Source: Dasypus novemcinctus
Taxonomy: Eukaryota > Chordata > Mammalia > Cingulata > Dasypodidae
DNA length: 64,000 nucleotides
Direction of reading: 5' to 3'
NCBI RefSeq assembly: GCF_030445035.2
Contig: NC_080677.1
Location: 124,001 to 188,000, forward strand
The notes below the pieces were generated by a model. That model was not told where the DNA came from. It did no database searches and saw only the letters and a program-made list of their open reading frames with translations. A program made the translations under genes and the position numbers. This document shows, piece by piece, positions 1-11,105 of this stretch. The stretch's first letter is position 1. Every line of letters begins with the position of its first letter.

Positions 1-283
1 GTCCCCCTGGGAGGCGGAGGGTCTCCCGCGGGGCAAGGGAGGCCAGGCCCTTCCTCTCGAGCTCCCTGCGGCCGCCTCTCCGACCTGTTACCCACAGCCC
101 CGCGTCGGGCGCCCGCGAGCGCCTCGCCAGCCCCGAACCCCAAGTGCGCGCGGGGCGCGGGGGGCGGCCGGCGGGCGCGCGTCTCGGGGCTCTGCGGCCA
201 CGCCCCCGGCCCAGCCGCGCGCCGGAGCCTCCCGCTGTCGGGCCCGCGGGCGCGCGCCCAGGAGGGCGTGCCGGCGGGAGCGC

Positions 284-324
284 GCGCGGGGCGGGGCCGG
301 GCCGGGGCGCGGGGCGGGGCCGGG
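284..324 (+). promoter_or_regulatory. Paired GC boxes (Sp/KLF-type sites)
   Basis: The 18-mer gcgcggggcggggccggg occurs at 284-301 and again at 307-324. Each copy contains the decamer ggggcggggc, the classical GC box bound by Sp1 and KLF factors. The pair lies 165-205 bases upstream of the start codon. Binding is inferred from the motif only. Confidence 0.7.
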
Positions 325-416
325 GGGGGAGGGCTGCGCGGCGCCTGCCGGCCCGGGCTCTGCCGCTCGCGCCCCTGCGCTCGCCGGCCGGGGCTGGGGC
401 TCGCCGCGCGCGCGCC

Positions 417-437
417 ATGTGGGGGCCGAGCCGCTGA
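417..437 (+). other. Possible upstream ORF in the VOPP1 5' UTR
   Basis: An ATG at 417 opens a six-codon frame (MWGPSR) closed by TGA at 435-437, 51 bases before the main start codon. The -3 base is G, so initiation is plausible although +4 is T. It is a uORF only if transcription starts upstream of 417, which is not shown by the sequence. It would end before the main ORF, so reinitiation would be needed to reach the VOPP1 start. Confidence 0.4.
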
Positions 438-488
438 CCCGCGCCGGGGACCGAGGGCCGGGCGCGCCGGAGCGGACGCGGCGGCGTC

Positions 489-542
489 ATGAGCCGCCTG
501 CCCGGGCGGGCGGCCGCGCTGCTGCTCGGGCTGCTGGTGGAG
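489..542 (+). CDS. VOPP1: VOPP1 coding exon 1 (signal peptide start)
   Basis: This exon encodes the first 18 residues, MSRLPGRAAALLLGLLVE, and ends in phase 0 at a GAG|GTAGGC donor. Joined to exon 2 it matches the N-terminus of VOPP1, a small endolysosomal or vesicular single-pass membrane protein. The family has a signal peptide, a cysteine-rich luminal part, one membrane span and a proline-rich cytosolic tail with PPxY motifs that bind WW-domain partners such as WWOX. The human first exon, as I remember it, also encodes 18 residues. The AAALLLGLL core is the hydrophobic heart of the signal peptide, and the charged first residues differ from human. The start is chosen by this match; -3 is G. 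The frame stays open past the donor to 1121, but that is intronic read-through. Only about 37 of roughly 172 residues lie in the window. Confidence 0.88.
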
Positions 543-2814
543 GTAGGCGCGGGGCCGCCCGGGCGCCCTCGGAGGCGCTCCCGGAGCCGGAACAATGCGG
601 GGAGCCGAGGGGGCGGCGGGCGGAGGCGCCCCGGGGCACGCTTGGGGAGAGCCGGGGAGGCCGCGCGGCCGGAGCCACAGCCCGGACCTGCGCGCGTCCC
701 GGCGACGTGGAGGGCGGTGGGACCCGCTGGCGGGCGCGCGGGCCCCTGCCGCCCCTGCCCGCCGCCGCCGCCCCCAGCCCCCGCGGAGCCTAGCGCTGGC
801 GCGGCTCGCTCGCGCCGGGAGGACTCGGGGGTCACCTTTGTGCGCAGCACCCCTCCCCCGCGTGGCGGGCCCGGGGTGGGCTGGGGGTGCTCGGGGACCC
901 CGGGAGCAGCGCCGGGTGGAGGGCCCCGGGTGCCAATGACTCGGGGTGGAAGTGTCGGCCGGAGGTTAGGGGGTGCCAGCGGGCCAAGTTGGGAAATGTC
1001 ACGGGAGTGCCAGGGAAATACCAGGCAAGAGCGAGAGGAGGGAGAATTTCTGTTTGTGAAAACGAAACAGTCTTCAGATGCGAGAGGAAAATTCCACGTA
1101 GAGCTGGGGTGGAGGATGTGAGACGCTGAAGCCGAGAGAGGGAACTTGTTGAGCCGACTGAGGGTGGCAGCGCCCGGCGGTGACAGCCAGCCTCGTGGGA
1201 GCCGGGCTGGCCCGGGTGGGAAGTGGCACCCTCCGATGGAGGGCCCACCCCTTCTTGCTAAAGCGCGTCCTTTTAAAATTGGGTCCGAATTGGGGCTTGT
1301 TCCAATTCTCTACTCGGTTTAGTTATTTTGAAGGAAATTTGCATTAAATTAATGAAGTCCGAGTAAATGGCTTGTGAGGGGTAACTTAGGTCTCTTTCCG
1401 TTCTTGGGTATTTGAGTGGGTTCTGAAACTCTTCTCTAAAAGGCAGAGGTGAATGCTGGAAATGGCTACTTGTACTCTCCAATTACTTATTAAATGTTTA
1501 AGTTGTTAAGCAATTATTAAAAATAATTGACACAAAATGTTGGCAGGAGGAGGGTGGAGGAGGTTGGGAGGGAAATCTTACCTCCCCTGGAAGGACAGTA
1601 GATGGAGAAGTTTTCTCCTTGTCCAGGCACTGACATGGCAAAGACTTCCTGTTTCTGTTGGAAACGTCCCTCTGGCTTGGTATTTAATGTTTCTGTGGAG
1701 TGCCTCTTGCTTGCATTCTTTCCATTTGCTCAGAATTTGAAAACCTTAGGAATCACATCCCCTCGGTGACTCACCAGGGAGAACAACGAAGTGAATCAGA
1801 CCACGACCGACAGAAAAAACAGCTGTGGGTGTGCCCTGCTCCTTTCCACCTTGGCAAGCAGGCCCCCTCCCCATTATTTTTTTCACCAGACCTTGATGAA
1901 ATTATCTACCTGCCTCTGTTCTGTGTTCAGTTATCTTCTCCTGCTGTGATACCCTGCCCCGAATAGAGCCTCAACGGCCTCGAGAATTCACTCCTTTCTG
2001 AAATAGCTGTTTTGTTGGATAGAAATTCATCATCTTAACACAGGGAGTGCAGATCATGACTAAAAGGTTGAAATGATCTTAAGGGCAGAACTCTGATAAA
2101 AAGCGGAAACCTGGATGACTAATGTGATGCCTTCCCAAAGCCAGCCATCTGGGTGCCTGGCCACTTTGCTGGCAGCTGGTTGGTTGCGTGGTAGCCCACT
2201 TTTAAGTGATGGTTCTCCTGAGCACTTGTTCTGCCCGTGGCACAGAGGAGTCTCTTTGAGGAATTAAGGAGACGTCTTTATAATTCATCACATAAGGCTT
2301 TCTGTGTGAGATTTATATCTGAGGAATTGTGAACTTACATTGGTTGCGCTGAATCTATTTTATCAAAACCCCTAGATGGCTTTTGAAGTCCCGAATCCCA
2401 TCCACCAGCGTGCAGTTACACTGGTTGTTCTTTCGAGGAGGCAGATCGTTGTCTTCAAGCTGGGAGGGTAAAAGCAGTTGAGGGAGATCCTGGGTGGCTG
2501 CAGTGTGGGGCATTTGTCTGGATTTCTTTGTTCTGCTTGAGCTGGTTTCACTGTATAAACGTGCACTGTCCTTGATCATAAAACACCTGGAGGACGGCAA
2601 GCCCTCCTGGCAGTGGTTCCTGTATCCCTGGCTTTTGTCACCTAGGCACTCTGTCCTCAGCCCAAACCACCACGGAGTCGTGCAGGGAGTTTTCTATGCT
2701 CCCGAGAGGCCCTTGAGTAGGGAGGGAATCTAAAAACAATGTTTTGAGGACTTTCCTTCCCTGCTCCATCATCCCTTTATAAGAAATGTACTTACCTGTA
2801 AGACAGATAGGCTG
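543..2814 (+). other. Intron 1, first segment
   Basis: VOPP1 intron 1 begins at 543 and runs to 50860. This part holds the tail of the CpG island to about 960 and then apparently unique sequence. I see no exon, RNA gene or clear repeat in it. Confidence 0.6.
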
Positions 2815-3045
2815 CATGCTTATTTTTTACTTAACAGACATTTAGAGAATGCTTTCCCCGTGCCAAGCACACATAAACTTGTTACATGTATTAATTCATT
2901 AATCCCCGTAACTTATTAAGTTTAGTCCCATTCTTCTTTCAGTTGGGGCACGCTAAGTAATTTGTCCATAATCAGGCTGCGGTCAAGTACGAGGGGTGGA
3001 GATTTAACCCCAGGAGGTCTGGCTGCTGTGGGCACCCCTCGCCGT
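2815..3045 (-). repeat. MIR-type SINE, antisense
   Basis: The order of motifs matches a reverse-complemented MIR: a stretch like 'gtgccaagcac', then 'ttacatgtattaattcatt', then 'taagtaatttgtcc', then 'gatttaaccccaggaggtctggct'. It is old and diverged. The assignment is by eye. Confidence 0.65.
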
Positions 3046-5827
3046 TTTGCCCTGCGGCCTCTCAGCTGGCACACGGCACGGCCTGAGGACGGTGGGCTTG
3101 GAGGGCGTGCATCCCCTCAAACAGGGGAGCCACAGAGCCCCCCTGGGATCTCGGTCACCCTCCCGTAGGGGACCAAGTAATTGATCATCTAAATACGGCA
3201 CCTTTGAGAATTAGCACAGGCTCTTAACTGCCTGGACAGCGGCATCTGCAGGGCTGCTGGGCACCCCAGTTTCGTGCTCCCCCTGAACCCCACGCCGGGG
3301 CTTTCTTCAGGAACAGGCCACCTTCCCGGAGGGGGGGTTCTGGGAGCTCATTACGGAAGTGACCTTTCCTGTCTCTGAACTCTGAGTTTCCTGTGACTTC
3401 CAGGGGAAGCCAGTGAGGACCTTTACTTCATCTTCCCCTTCCCAGTCGCTCCGTGTGAGCTGGGGAAGTCCAGGGCCCCGGGCCACGAGATGGCAGGTGG
3501 GACGGGTGGCCACAGACTCCAGTTTCTAGGAATGCGGGAACCCCAAAGCCTTGCTGGCTCATTGAGTTGGTGCTCAGGTTCCTTGCTTCTGTGCCGCCAC
3601 CTGGCTTACGTGAGCTCCTGCAGATGCCCCGGGCAGGGCGGAGGATGTTACTGAACCATCTCTTAGTCCCCGGGGTAAAAACAGTCCCTGGTGGCCTTCA
3701 CTGGGCCATGGCAGCAGCTTAGAAACCGAAAGAAAGAGAGTCCAAGCCATCCTGTGCTATAGTTGAGCATGGGGAGTGAGCCCCCTGGGTTTTCATCAGA
3801 GTGTGTTGTCTTCTAGATGGGGCCCCTGGAGTCTCTTTCTAGAGGTTGGATTATTGACACTTTGGAAACATACTTAGTATTGTTTGAAGAACTCTGCTCT
3901 TCTCGAAGCGAGCCTGGAACAGTATATGCGGGATGCTCTTTGCTGTAAAACGCCAATGCTGCTTGCATTTACCAAGGGGGTGAACTCTTGTGAACGGAAT
4001 CATCCTGTTGAAGGGCCAGGATTTATATAAAATCTGGAGTTCTTTCTGACCCTCCTCTCGAGCCAAACGCCAGAATCCTCTAAGTACAGATGCCGTGTGC
4101 TTCGGGAGACTGGGCATAAGAGCAGCTCTCCATGGGCTGAGAAAAGAGGGCCCCTCTCAGAGAGAGGGTTGGGAAGCGCATGTTACCTTGAGAACCTGGG
4201 GATGACCAGGGGATTGCTGAATATTTTCTAAAGACCTAGGTATTTTGAGGCCTGGCAGTCTGGAAATGAGAACCAAGTTTTGTGTAAGGGTGTTTTTTTG
4301 TCTCTTGCCAAATATTTTTAGTGCCCTGGAATTCCAATGCATGTGGCAGCCCCTGGCTGCCAATTTTCTGAAATAAACCTTTTCAGCCCTCCCACTCTTC
4401 AGAGTTTTTAGAATCTGAGCACCATGCAATCTGAGTGAAAAAGAAACCTGTCGGGAGTTAGTTACCTCCGGACCGCCTTGGGAGGCAGGTGCTGACGCTA
4501 AGAAGTAGCAGGCAAGAACGGGCAGGTGGAGAGGCCTGCACCTGAGGCCACGAGGGTCCTGGCCGCCGGGGCCCGGCTCGGGCTGCTGGCATTTGGCTTG
4601 TGCATTGCTATAGAGGCTGTCTGGGGGAAGTGACTCTAGAAGTAGGTGGCCAGGACTGGGTGAGTGTAGTGGACAGGCTGGGGTAGTGGCCATCTGATTG
4701 TTCAGCCCTGGGAGGGCAGTTTTCATGGAAGATGACAGCAAACCTGCTTCTCAAACGTCTTCCTCTCACGGGGCCTGGCTTACTGATGCCTCTTTTAAAA
4801 GCACCCCATTTCCCCTCCCTGCCCACCTAACTAACCAGTCCCCCACCCACCCGTTCCTCTTACCTTCCAGATGTATGGAATTTACTTCCCATCACATGAG
4901 CACTGTAGAGGCTGGGGTTTGGCTCCAATTTGTTAACTGAAATGCCCCAAGCTCCTTGAAAAGTACCTGGCACATATTAGGAACTCATATTTGAATGTTG
5001 TCACTCGTTGGCCTGGAGGAAGGGGCTGCGGGGTCTGTAACGGAGAGAGGATGGTAAGTGATCAGCATGGCCCTGAGAAGGGTGGGCACCTGTGCTAGGG
5101 GCTCTGGATTTAGAGCTAATCTGTGTTGGAACACCTCCAGTGATAGCAGCACACTCTCTCTCAAGACAGAGTTTCAACTTTTTGGACAACTCTGATTGTT
5201 AAAGTTTTCTGTTGTATCAAGAGAAACGTTTCTCTTGGGTCCTAGTTCTCCACTGCGGGACTCTTCGAAAGAAAGATAATTATAAGGCCAGCCCTTCAAA
5301 CATGTGAACACAACTGATTAGCCCCCCCTAAGTGTTCTCCAGGTTTTATTTCCTTAGTGTCATTCCTCCCTCGATACGGCGTTGACTCATCTCGGCATCC
5401 TCATAGCTGCCCTTCGAAAGCTCTGCTGAACTGGACATCTTGCAGGAAATCCTCATTCTCTAAGATATAATTGGTTCTTGGGAGGGGCACTCGAAGTGAA
5501 TCCACTTAAAATGGATTTCATAGTTACTCAGATTTTCATAGTTACTAGTAGAGAAAAGTTTGTTTGAGATAGTATTTTGAAAAGCAAAGCTGGAATTAAT
5601 ATTTAAATAGAAGTATATTTTATCCTGACTCCTCAATTTTAGAATTATGGGTCAATTTTCTGGGGGAGAGTGGAATTTTTCCGACAAAATGCTATGATGT
5701 GTAATTCACATTGAATTTTATTGCCGTGATTGTAATGAGAGGTTTTTTTTAAGAAATATTTACTTTAGCCATCCGTACCCTCCCCCCACATCCTCTCTTA
5801 CTTCTTTTTATTAAAATCACTCTCCTT
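3046..5827 (+). other. Intron 1, no recognised feature
   Basis: This is apparently unique intronic sequence. A MIR-like 3' end ('acctggcacatattaggaactcat') lies near 4965-4992. The open frames here lack recognisable protein character. Confidence 0.5.
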
Positions 5828-5839
5828 TGGGTTTTCATT

Positions 5840-6256
5840 CTTTTATTTTTTTAAAGATTTATTTTATTTATTTCTCTCTCCTTCCACTCCGTTGTCTGCT
5901 CTCTGTGTCCATTCACTGTGTGTTCTTCTGCGTCCACTTGTATTTTCCAGTGACACTGAGAAACTGTGTCTCTTTTTTTGTTGTGTCATCTTGATGCGTC
6001 AGCTCTCCATGTGCGTGGCGCCACTCCTGGACAGGCTGCACTTTTTTCACACAGGGCAGCTCTCCTTGTGGGGCGCACTCTTTGTGTGTGGGGCACCCCT
6101 ATGCAGGGGACACCCCTGTGTGGCACAGCATTCCTTGCATGCTGCAGCACTGTGCGTGGACCAGCTCACCCCGTGGGTCAGGAGCCCTCGGGATTGAACC
6201 CTGGACCCTCCATATGGTAGGCGGATGCTCTATCAGTTGAGCCATGTCTGCTTCCC
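5840..6256 (-). mobile_element. DAS-type tRNA-derived SINE, antisense
   Basis: This is a full-length copy read from the minus strand. The tRNA-like head lies at the right end (near 6180-6256), with a pol III B-box-like ggttcaatccc equivalent, and the T-rich tract at the left is its A-tail. A perfect 12-base target-site duplication, tgggttttcatt, flanks it at 5828-5839 and 6257-6268, which fixes the boundaries and shows L1-driven retroposition. The body pattern (Ctgttctctgtgtcc and repeated gcgcactccttgc-like blocks) matches the armadillo DAS-SINE family. Confidence 0.9.
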
Positions 6257-6268
6257 TGGGTTTTCATT

Positions 6269-8570
6269 TTTTAATGGCCTATCTGCCAGGGCTCTCTTTT
6301 GTCACTTTCATTGATGCATAAGATACCATGTCTTTGTGAAGTGCCATCCATTGGCGTGAAATTTTGTGTTGTCCTCTCCTGTGATCAGAGATTGCTTGTG
6401 GACCTGCTAGCGTCAAGTGGGCCAAGGTGCTCGCACACTTTTATCTGGAATGAGTTCAGCGGTGAATATTTTTGTCATGAAAGTTTTCCTGGTGATGTTG
6501 AATTTTCCCTGAGCCCTGTGACCCTGGAGCTTCTCAGCGTGGCTGGACTTGAGGCAGGCGTCCTCTCTAGGCCTTTGCCTTCACGCACCTTGGGGGAGGT
6601 TCCACCTGGCTTGGAAGGTAAAGCCAGGAGCTAACGTCCTGTCACTGACACACCCCATTGCTTTACTTCGCCGGCCCTCTGCTTCCAGCACTTGAGCCCC
6701 CTCTGTCGCCCGTGTGGAGGTAGCCTTCTGGTTTCTCCTCTCTTCTTGTGTGAAGCCATCCTTGCCTGTTTCACATTGTCCAGTGCGGTTTTTTCTTTGA
6801 CACTGGCCTCCAGCGTCTTCCTTATTAGGACTTATTTGAACAGTAAGGACACTCTGTGCTGTAGGTGAGGTCTGACTAGCAGTGTCACGCCCTTGCTTGG
6901 ACCTTCTGTCTATGCAGATAAGATTGTATTTGTTTCCCTCTCTGCTACAGCCAGGAGGGTCACACTGAGAGCAGTGATATTTAAGTCTTTTTAACCTGTG
7001 CTGCTGCAAGCCCAACTCCCTGCAACACTCGTGCAGCCGTTTATTATTATTTTAAAATCCTAACTTGAGGACTCTGTGTCTGTTCCAATTATATTTCACA
7101 TTGCTTCATCCATCTTGTCTTCTTAAGCCTGGTAAGATCTGCCTGAATACTGTTTTTTAAAACCCAGTATCCTTATGGTTTTGTGCCACATCAGATTTGA
7201 TTGTTATGCCAATTGTTGACTTTATCCGACTGACTAATAAGCACGACAGACAGTGTAGAGTCAGAGGTGAAGGCCTCCATCTGGGTTGGCATAGATGGCT
7301 GAGATTTTTGACTTGGAGAATGATGATGTCCTTTATTTTAAAAAGTCAGAATTCAGTTTTATACAAGCCGGTTTTGAAGAGTTTGGTTGTCTGCCCTTGG
7401 TGGGGAGAGATCCAGCAAAGGGGACCCTAGAACCCAGGAGCAAGATACCTAAATTTGGGAGTTCTTTGCTCAGAAAGAAGACTCTCCTGAAATGCTACAG
7501 AGCAGAGGAGAGCAAGGAGACTCTCGGAAACCATCGTATTGCGTGGTGATTAGGAAGTGATGTCCTTTACTTTTTGGGGTTAGGGAGTAAAGTGGCAAAT
7601 GAAGACAGGCAATGGACACACATAGACTTTTTCAAGAGGTTCAGCTGCATCCTTCAAAGTACTTGACAAGGGAACAACCAGAACAAAGAGATATTCTCTT
7701 CTAAATCAGGTTTGAAATTGATCGATTGCCTCCTTGAAATGGGGACTCAGGGCGGCAGTTAAGCTTTCTGGTTTGGAAGGTGAAGTGATCATGTTTTATA
7801 GAAGTCTATTGGCTGGGAGTCTTTGAGTAAATAACTAAAGTTCTTATTGACTCAGTCAATTCATTCGTAGATAGAGAAATAATACATGCCTCAGCATTAA
7901 GGGAGACCCTCGGGAAAATCCCGCACTTGGAGTTTAACTCTCTGGCACAGATTGGGCGAACAGGTTGTGACTATCTGTTGTCTGGGTTCCCTGATATAAT
8001 GAAGACTGCATTTCTAGAAAGAGGAAGGGTCCGAGGTACCCTTTTGTTTAGAAGTTATTCTTGCTTATTTTTTTAGTATGTTTGCGACTAGATTAAGAAG
8101 GAAATTTGTTCAAACAAGGGAAAGGAATGTTTTGATGAATGTCCTCCTTGGCTGTCATTTCTTGGATGAAACAATAAATGGGGGTCCAGAGGGTCACGTA
8201 ACTACAGGTGCTGTTTGTCTACCTCGGCAGAGGGCAGCACCACGGAGGGGGCATCTGCACTTTTAATTTCCCTGGGGCGTAGAGTAGTGAAACCCTTGAG
8301 ATCTTTAGCTGGCCTCAACCCCTCTGTTGTTTTGTGGTTTGTCTGAGGGCAGTCCATAAGCCAAAATAAGGCCTCAGGAAGAGTGCGAGAGAGCAAATGC
8401 TGTGTGGGGGGGGATGGGAGTGCGGATGTGCGTGAGGTTGGTGAGGTCACATCTACAGATTCCTTACTCCTTTAGTTGGACACAAAAAACCGTGTGGAGT
8501 GATTGAAGCCAAGTCCCTGTGTCCTCAGAGGGTTGTTCCAGTCTGCTCGGCTGCCCAGGGCAGTACACCA
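6269..8570 (+). other. Intron 1, no recognised feature
   Basis: This is apparently unique intronic sequence. An 84-codon frame at 7295-7549 and a 111-codon frame at 6299-6634 show no protein family that I recognise, and I treat them as chance. Confidence 0.45.
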
Positions 8571-8579
8571 GAAATGGGT

Positions 8580-8900
8580 TGGCCTTTGCGGTGGGGATTT
8601 GCTAGCTGACAAGCTTGCAGTTCTGAGGCCGTGCAAATGTCCAGACTAACGCATCATCCAGATGTTACCTTCTTCTCAAAGACCTGCTGCCAGTGATCCT
8701 GGACTCCTCTGTCCCGTGGCAAGGCACGTGGAGGCACCTGCTGGTCTTCAGGTTTCATTGCTTCCAGCTCCTTGCTTCCAGGGCTTTTTTTCTGTCTGAA
8801 TTTCATTCTCATATAGAGAACTCCAGTAAGAGGATCAAGACCCACCCTGAAAGAAGATGAATCACCTCTTAACTTAAGATCCTATGCACCTAAAGATCCT
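8580..8900 (-). repeat. Unclassified interspersed repeat, copy A
   Basis: Read on the minus strand, this contains 'actggagttctctat', then a 'cctgaagaccagcaggtgcctccacgtgccttgcc'-like stretch, then 'acaggtctttgagaagaaggt'. The same order of blocks appears on the plus strand at 43680-43985, so it is a dispersed repeat. It resembles the mammalian LTR-like repeats containing 'ctggagtcctttataagagaat', but I cannot name the family. Confidence 0.5.
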
Positions 8901-9529
8901 ACTAAGAGTGTGTCCGCTCCCACAGGATTGACTTTAAGAAAATATTTTTCTGGAGTGCATATAGCTTCAAACCATCACAGAGGTCTTTCTAAAACTCCAG
9001 GTCTTCTCTCAGATAAAATATCTACCACCTCAGCTGGTTTTTGCCCTCTTAAAGATAAATTCCACACCCTCATTCAGGAACTGGCTTCTCCCTGTTTTGT
9101 TTTGTTTTGTTTTAACTTGTCTCTCTCCCCTGAACACTTTCCTAGCTCAGAGGTTATTCTATTTTTGGCTTGCATTCTCTCAAGAAATTTTCAAAAGCTA
9201 TATACTCCCTCACATATTTTTAAGTTGACATGTATACTTTGTTTTATCATTGATTTAAACAGCAGTGGTTTAATTTCATGTGTTATAAAAACTGACTTTA
9301 AAATTAAGCTAGTATCACTCTTTGAAAATGTATTCCAGAGGAGTCTAAACCATTAGCAATTTGACCCCAATTATTATTCTTTTAAAAATATGCAAAGAAG
9401 CTCTTCTCTAACAGTTGGAAATTTAACAGGTCTTCCCTTTTCTCTTTAAACTACTACTTCCATTCTACTTCTCCCACAGAATTTTATTCTAATGAAATAT
9501 ATATTTATTCTTGAAAGTGTATTTTTGTT
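8901..9529 (+). other. Intron 1, AT-rich segment
   Basis: No gene is evident. A 148-codon frame at 8910-9356 is compositionally ordinary intron and matches no family that I recognise. Confidence 0.45.
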
Positions 9530-9543
9530 CTCTCATTTTTTCT

Positions 9544-9714
9544 TTTTTTTGAAGATTTTTAAATTTATTTTTCCCCTTTCCACTCCTCCCACCCTGCTGT
9601 TTTTTTGCTTTCTTCTCTTCTCCTTTTCTGTCCTCTAGGATGCACTGGGATTTGATCCTGGAGACTCCTGATGTGGAGAGACGTTCCCTGTCAACTGCAT
9701 CATCCCAGTTTCTA
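9544..9714 (-). mobile_element. Short tRNA-SINE, antisense, with target-site duplication
   Basis: A T-rich left end is followed by a diverged tRNA-like head ending near 9714 ('gggatttgatcctggagactcctgatgtgg'-like). An exact 14-base duplication, ctctcattttttct, brackets it at 9530-9543 and 9715-9728. It is smaller than the full DAS-SINEs and probably an older or monomeric relative. Confidence 0.7.
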
Positions 9715-9728
9715 CTCTCATTTTTTCT

Positions 9729-10974
9729 GTATAAAAAATATATATCTAAATTAATTCCTAAAAGATTTCCTCAGATAAAGGTTAGGAGGTTAAAAAATGA
9801 CTAATAGATTGAGTTATCATTGCAATTATTAATTCATATTTGATGAACACCATATAAATATATTACAAACTGAGTATTATTAAGCATAAACCATAAAATT
9901 CATTGTAAATGAATTTCTAGATGAGATAGGTGAGGCTGTTTTTCCAATTAGTGCACATATCAACGATGGAAATGGAAGAAATTTTGTTACATCAGTGCCA
10001 CTCAATTCTTTGAACTCCTGAGTAATGGGCCAAAACCTCATAGCAATCTATGATTATTGAATTGAAAGCAGATAGTTTGAAACTACCTGAGATGCAAAGG
10101 TCTGTGTCCTTACCAGTTTGGCAGTGGCCTGAGATTGGTACGCCGTGTGTCCTGCTTTGGTTAGGAAAGGGCAGGTGAGGGAAGGGCAGATGTGAAAGGG
10201 GGAGGGGAAGGGAGACCCAGGTGGCTGCTTCTCCAAGTCTTGACAGGGCCTGCTTTGCTGGCAGGTAGCTCTAGGAAGGTGGACCCATGGGAGCTGCGGT
10301 ACCCCTTCCAAGGGCTTTGGTGCTCCCAGGGACGTCTCCGCCATTAGATGGGGAATTTAAAACACAAGTTGCACCTGGGCCCCAGTCCCATCCAGTTGCA
10401 CCCAGATGTCTAGGGTGGGCCCTGGGCACCGGCATGTTCCAACAGATGCACAACTATTGAGTGCACAGTTGAAGATGAGGTCTCAGTCAGCTGCCTCTGG
10501 GGAGCCCTGGAGGTCACAACCTCTCCTTTGCCTGCTCCCCCTGCCCTTTGCCCTTTGCCATTTCAGCTTCCATCGTGCGTTCGGATGTGACGCCCAGAAA
10601 GCCTCCTCCGTGGGTGCCTCACCCCTGCAGACTGTTCCCAGGGCCTCTTCGCTCAGATATTTTAATTGCCTGGTTATTGTCTGGGAGCCTGTTAGAGCTC
10701 AAGCTTGTGGACGGCTTGCCTGGCCCAGGCATGAAGGAAGATTTTGGCAGAGGCAGAAGGGACGAGATCCAGAGCTTGGATACAGGGGTTAGCCTCAAAG
10801 TAGGTGGTGGTGGGATCTTCCTCTGGGAAACAGGGAGGTGAGCAAGAGGGAAGCAGGTACAGCTGAGGTTTAGTGGGAAGAGGCTAGGGCAGCACCGGCG
10901 GCATGTCCTGGAACTTCTCATTAAAATAAGTCATGAGGGTGAGCAGGAAAGGACCTCAAATTTATTTCTGCCCA
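9729..10974 (+). other. Intron 1, no recognised feature
   Basis: This begins AT-rich and turns GC-richer after about 10100. I see no supported gene or clear repeat. Confidence 0.45.
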
Positions 10975-11105
10975 CCCCCTCGTTGTTTGCATTTGCTGTG
11001 TCTGTCTGTTGTGTGCTGGTTTTCTTTTTAGGAGGCACAGGGAACCGAACCTGGGACCTCCGATGTGGGAGGGAAGCGCCCGATTGCTTGAGCCAGCTCC
11101 TCTCC
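10975..11105 (-). mobile_element. tRNA-SINE fragment, antisense
   Basis: The stretch 'ggaggcacagggaaccgaacctgggacctccgatgtggg' at about 11031-11070 is the reverse complement of a DAS-type tRNA-like head including its B-box. It is followed by 'gcttgagccagctcct'. A truncated or short tRNA-related SINE is the best reading. No clear target-site duplication was found. Confidence 0.6.

Larger units (their letters stand above)
60..960 (+). promoter_or_regulatory. VOPP1: CpG-island promoter of VOPP1
   Basis: This stretch is extremely GC-rich and dense in CpG, and it becomes ordinary sequence by about position 1000. It surrounds the first coding exon, as in typical TATA-less housekeeping promoters. 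I see no TATA box at a sensible distance. Two perfect GC boxes lie at 288-297 and 311-320. The transcription start cannot be fixed from sequence alone; a start between the GC boxes and the ATG at 489 would be usual for such promoters. The island continues about 400 bases into intron 1. Confidence 0.85.

Noticed and set aside
489-1121. 210-codon open frame starting at the VOPP1 ATG
   Set aside because: It reads through a proper donor site at 543 into intron 1. Only residues 1-18 match VOPP1; the rest is low-complexity translation of CpG-island DNA.
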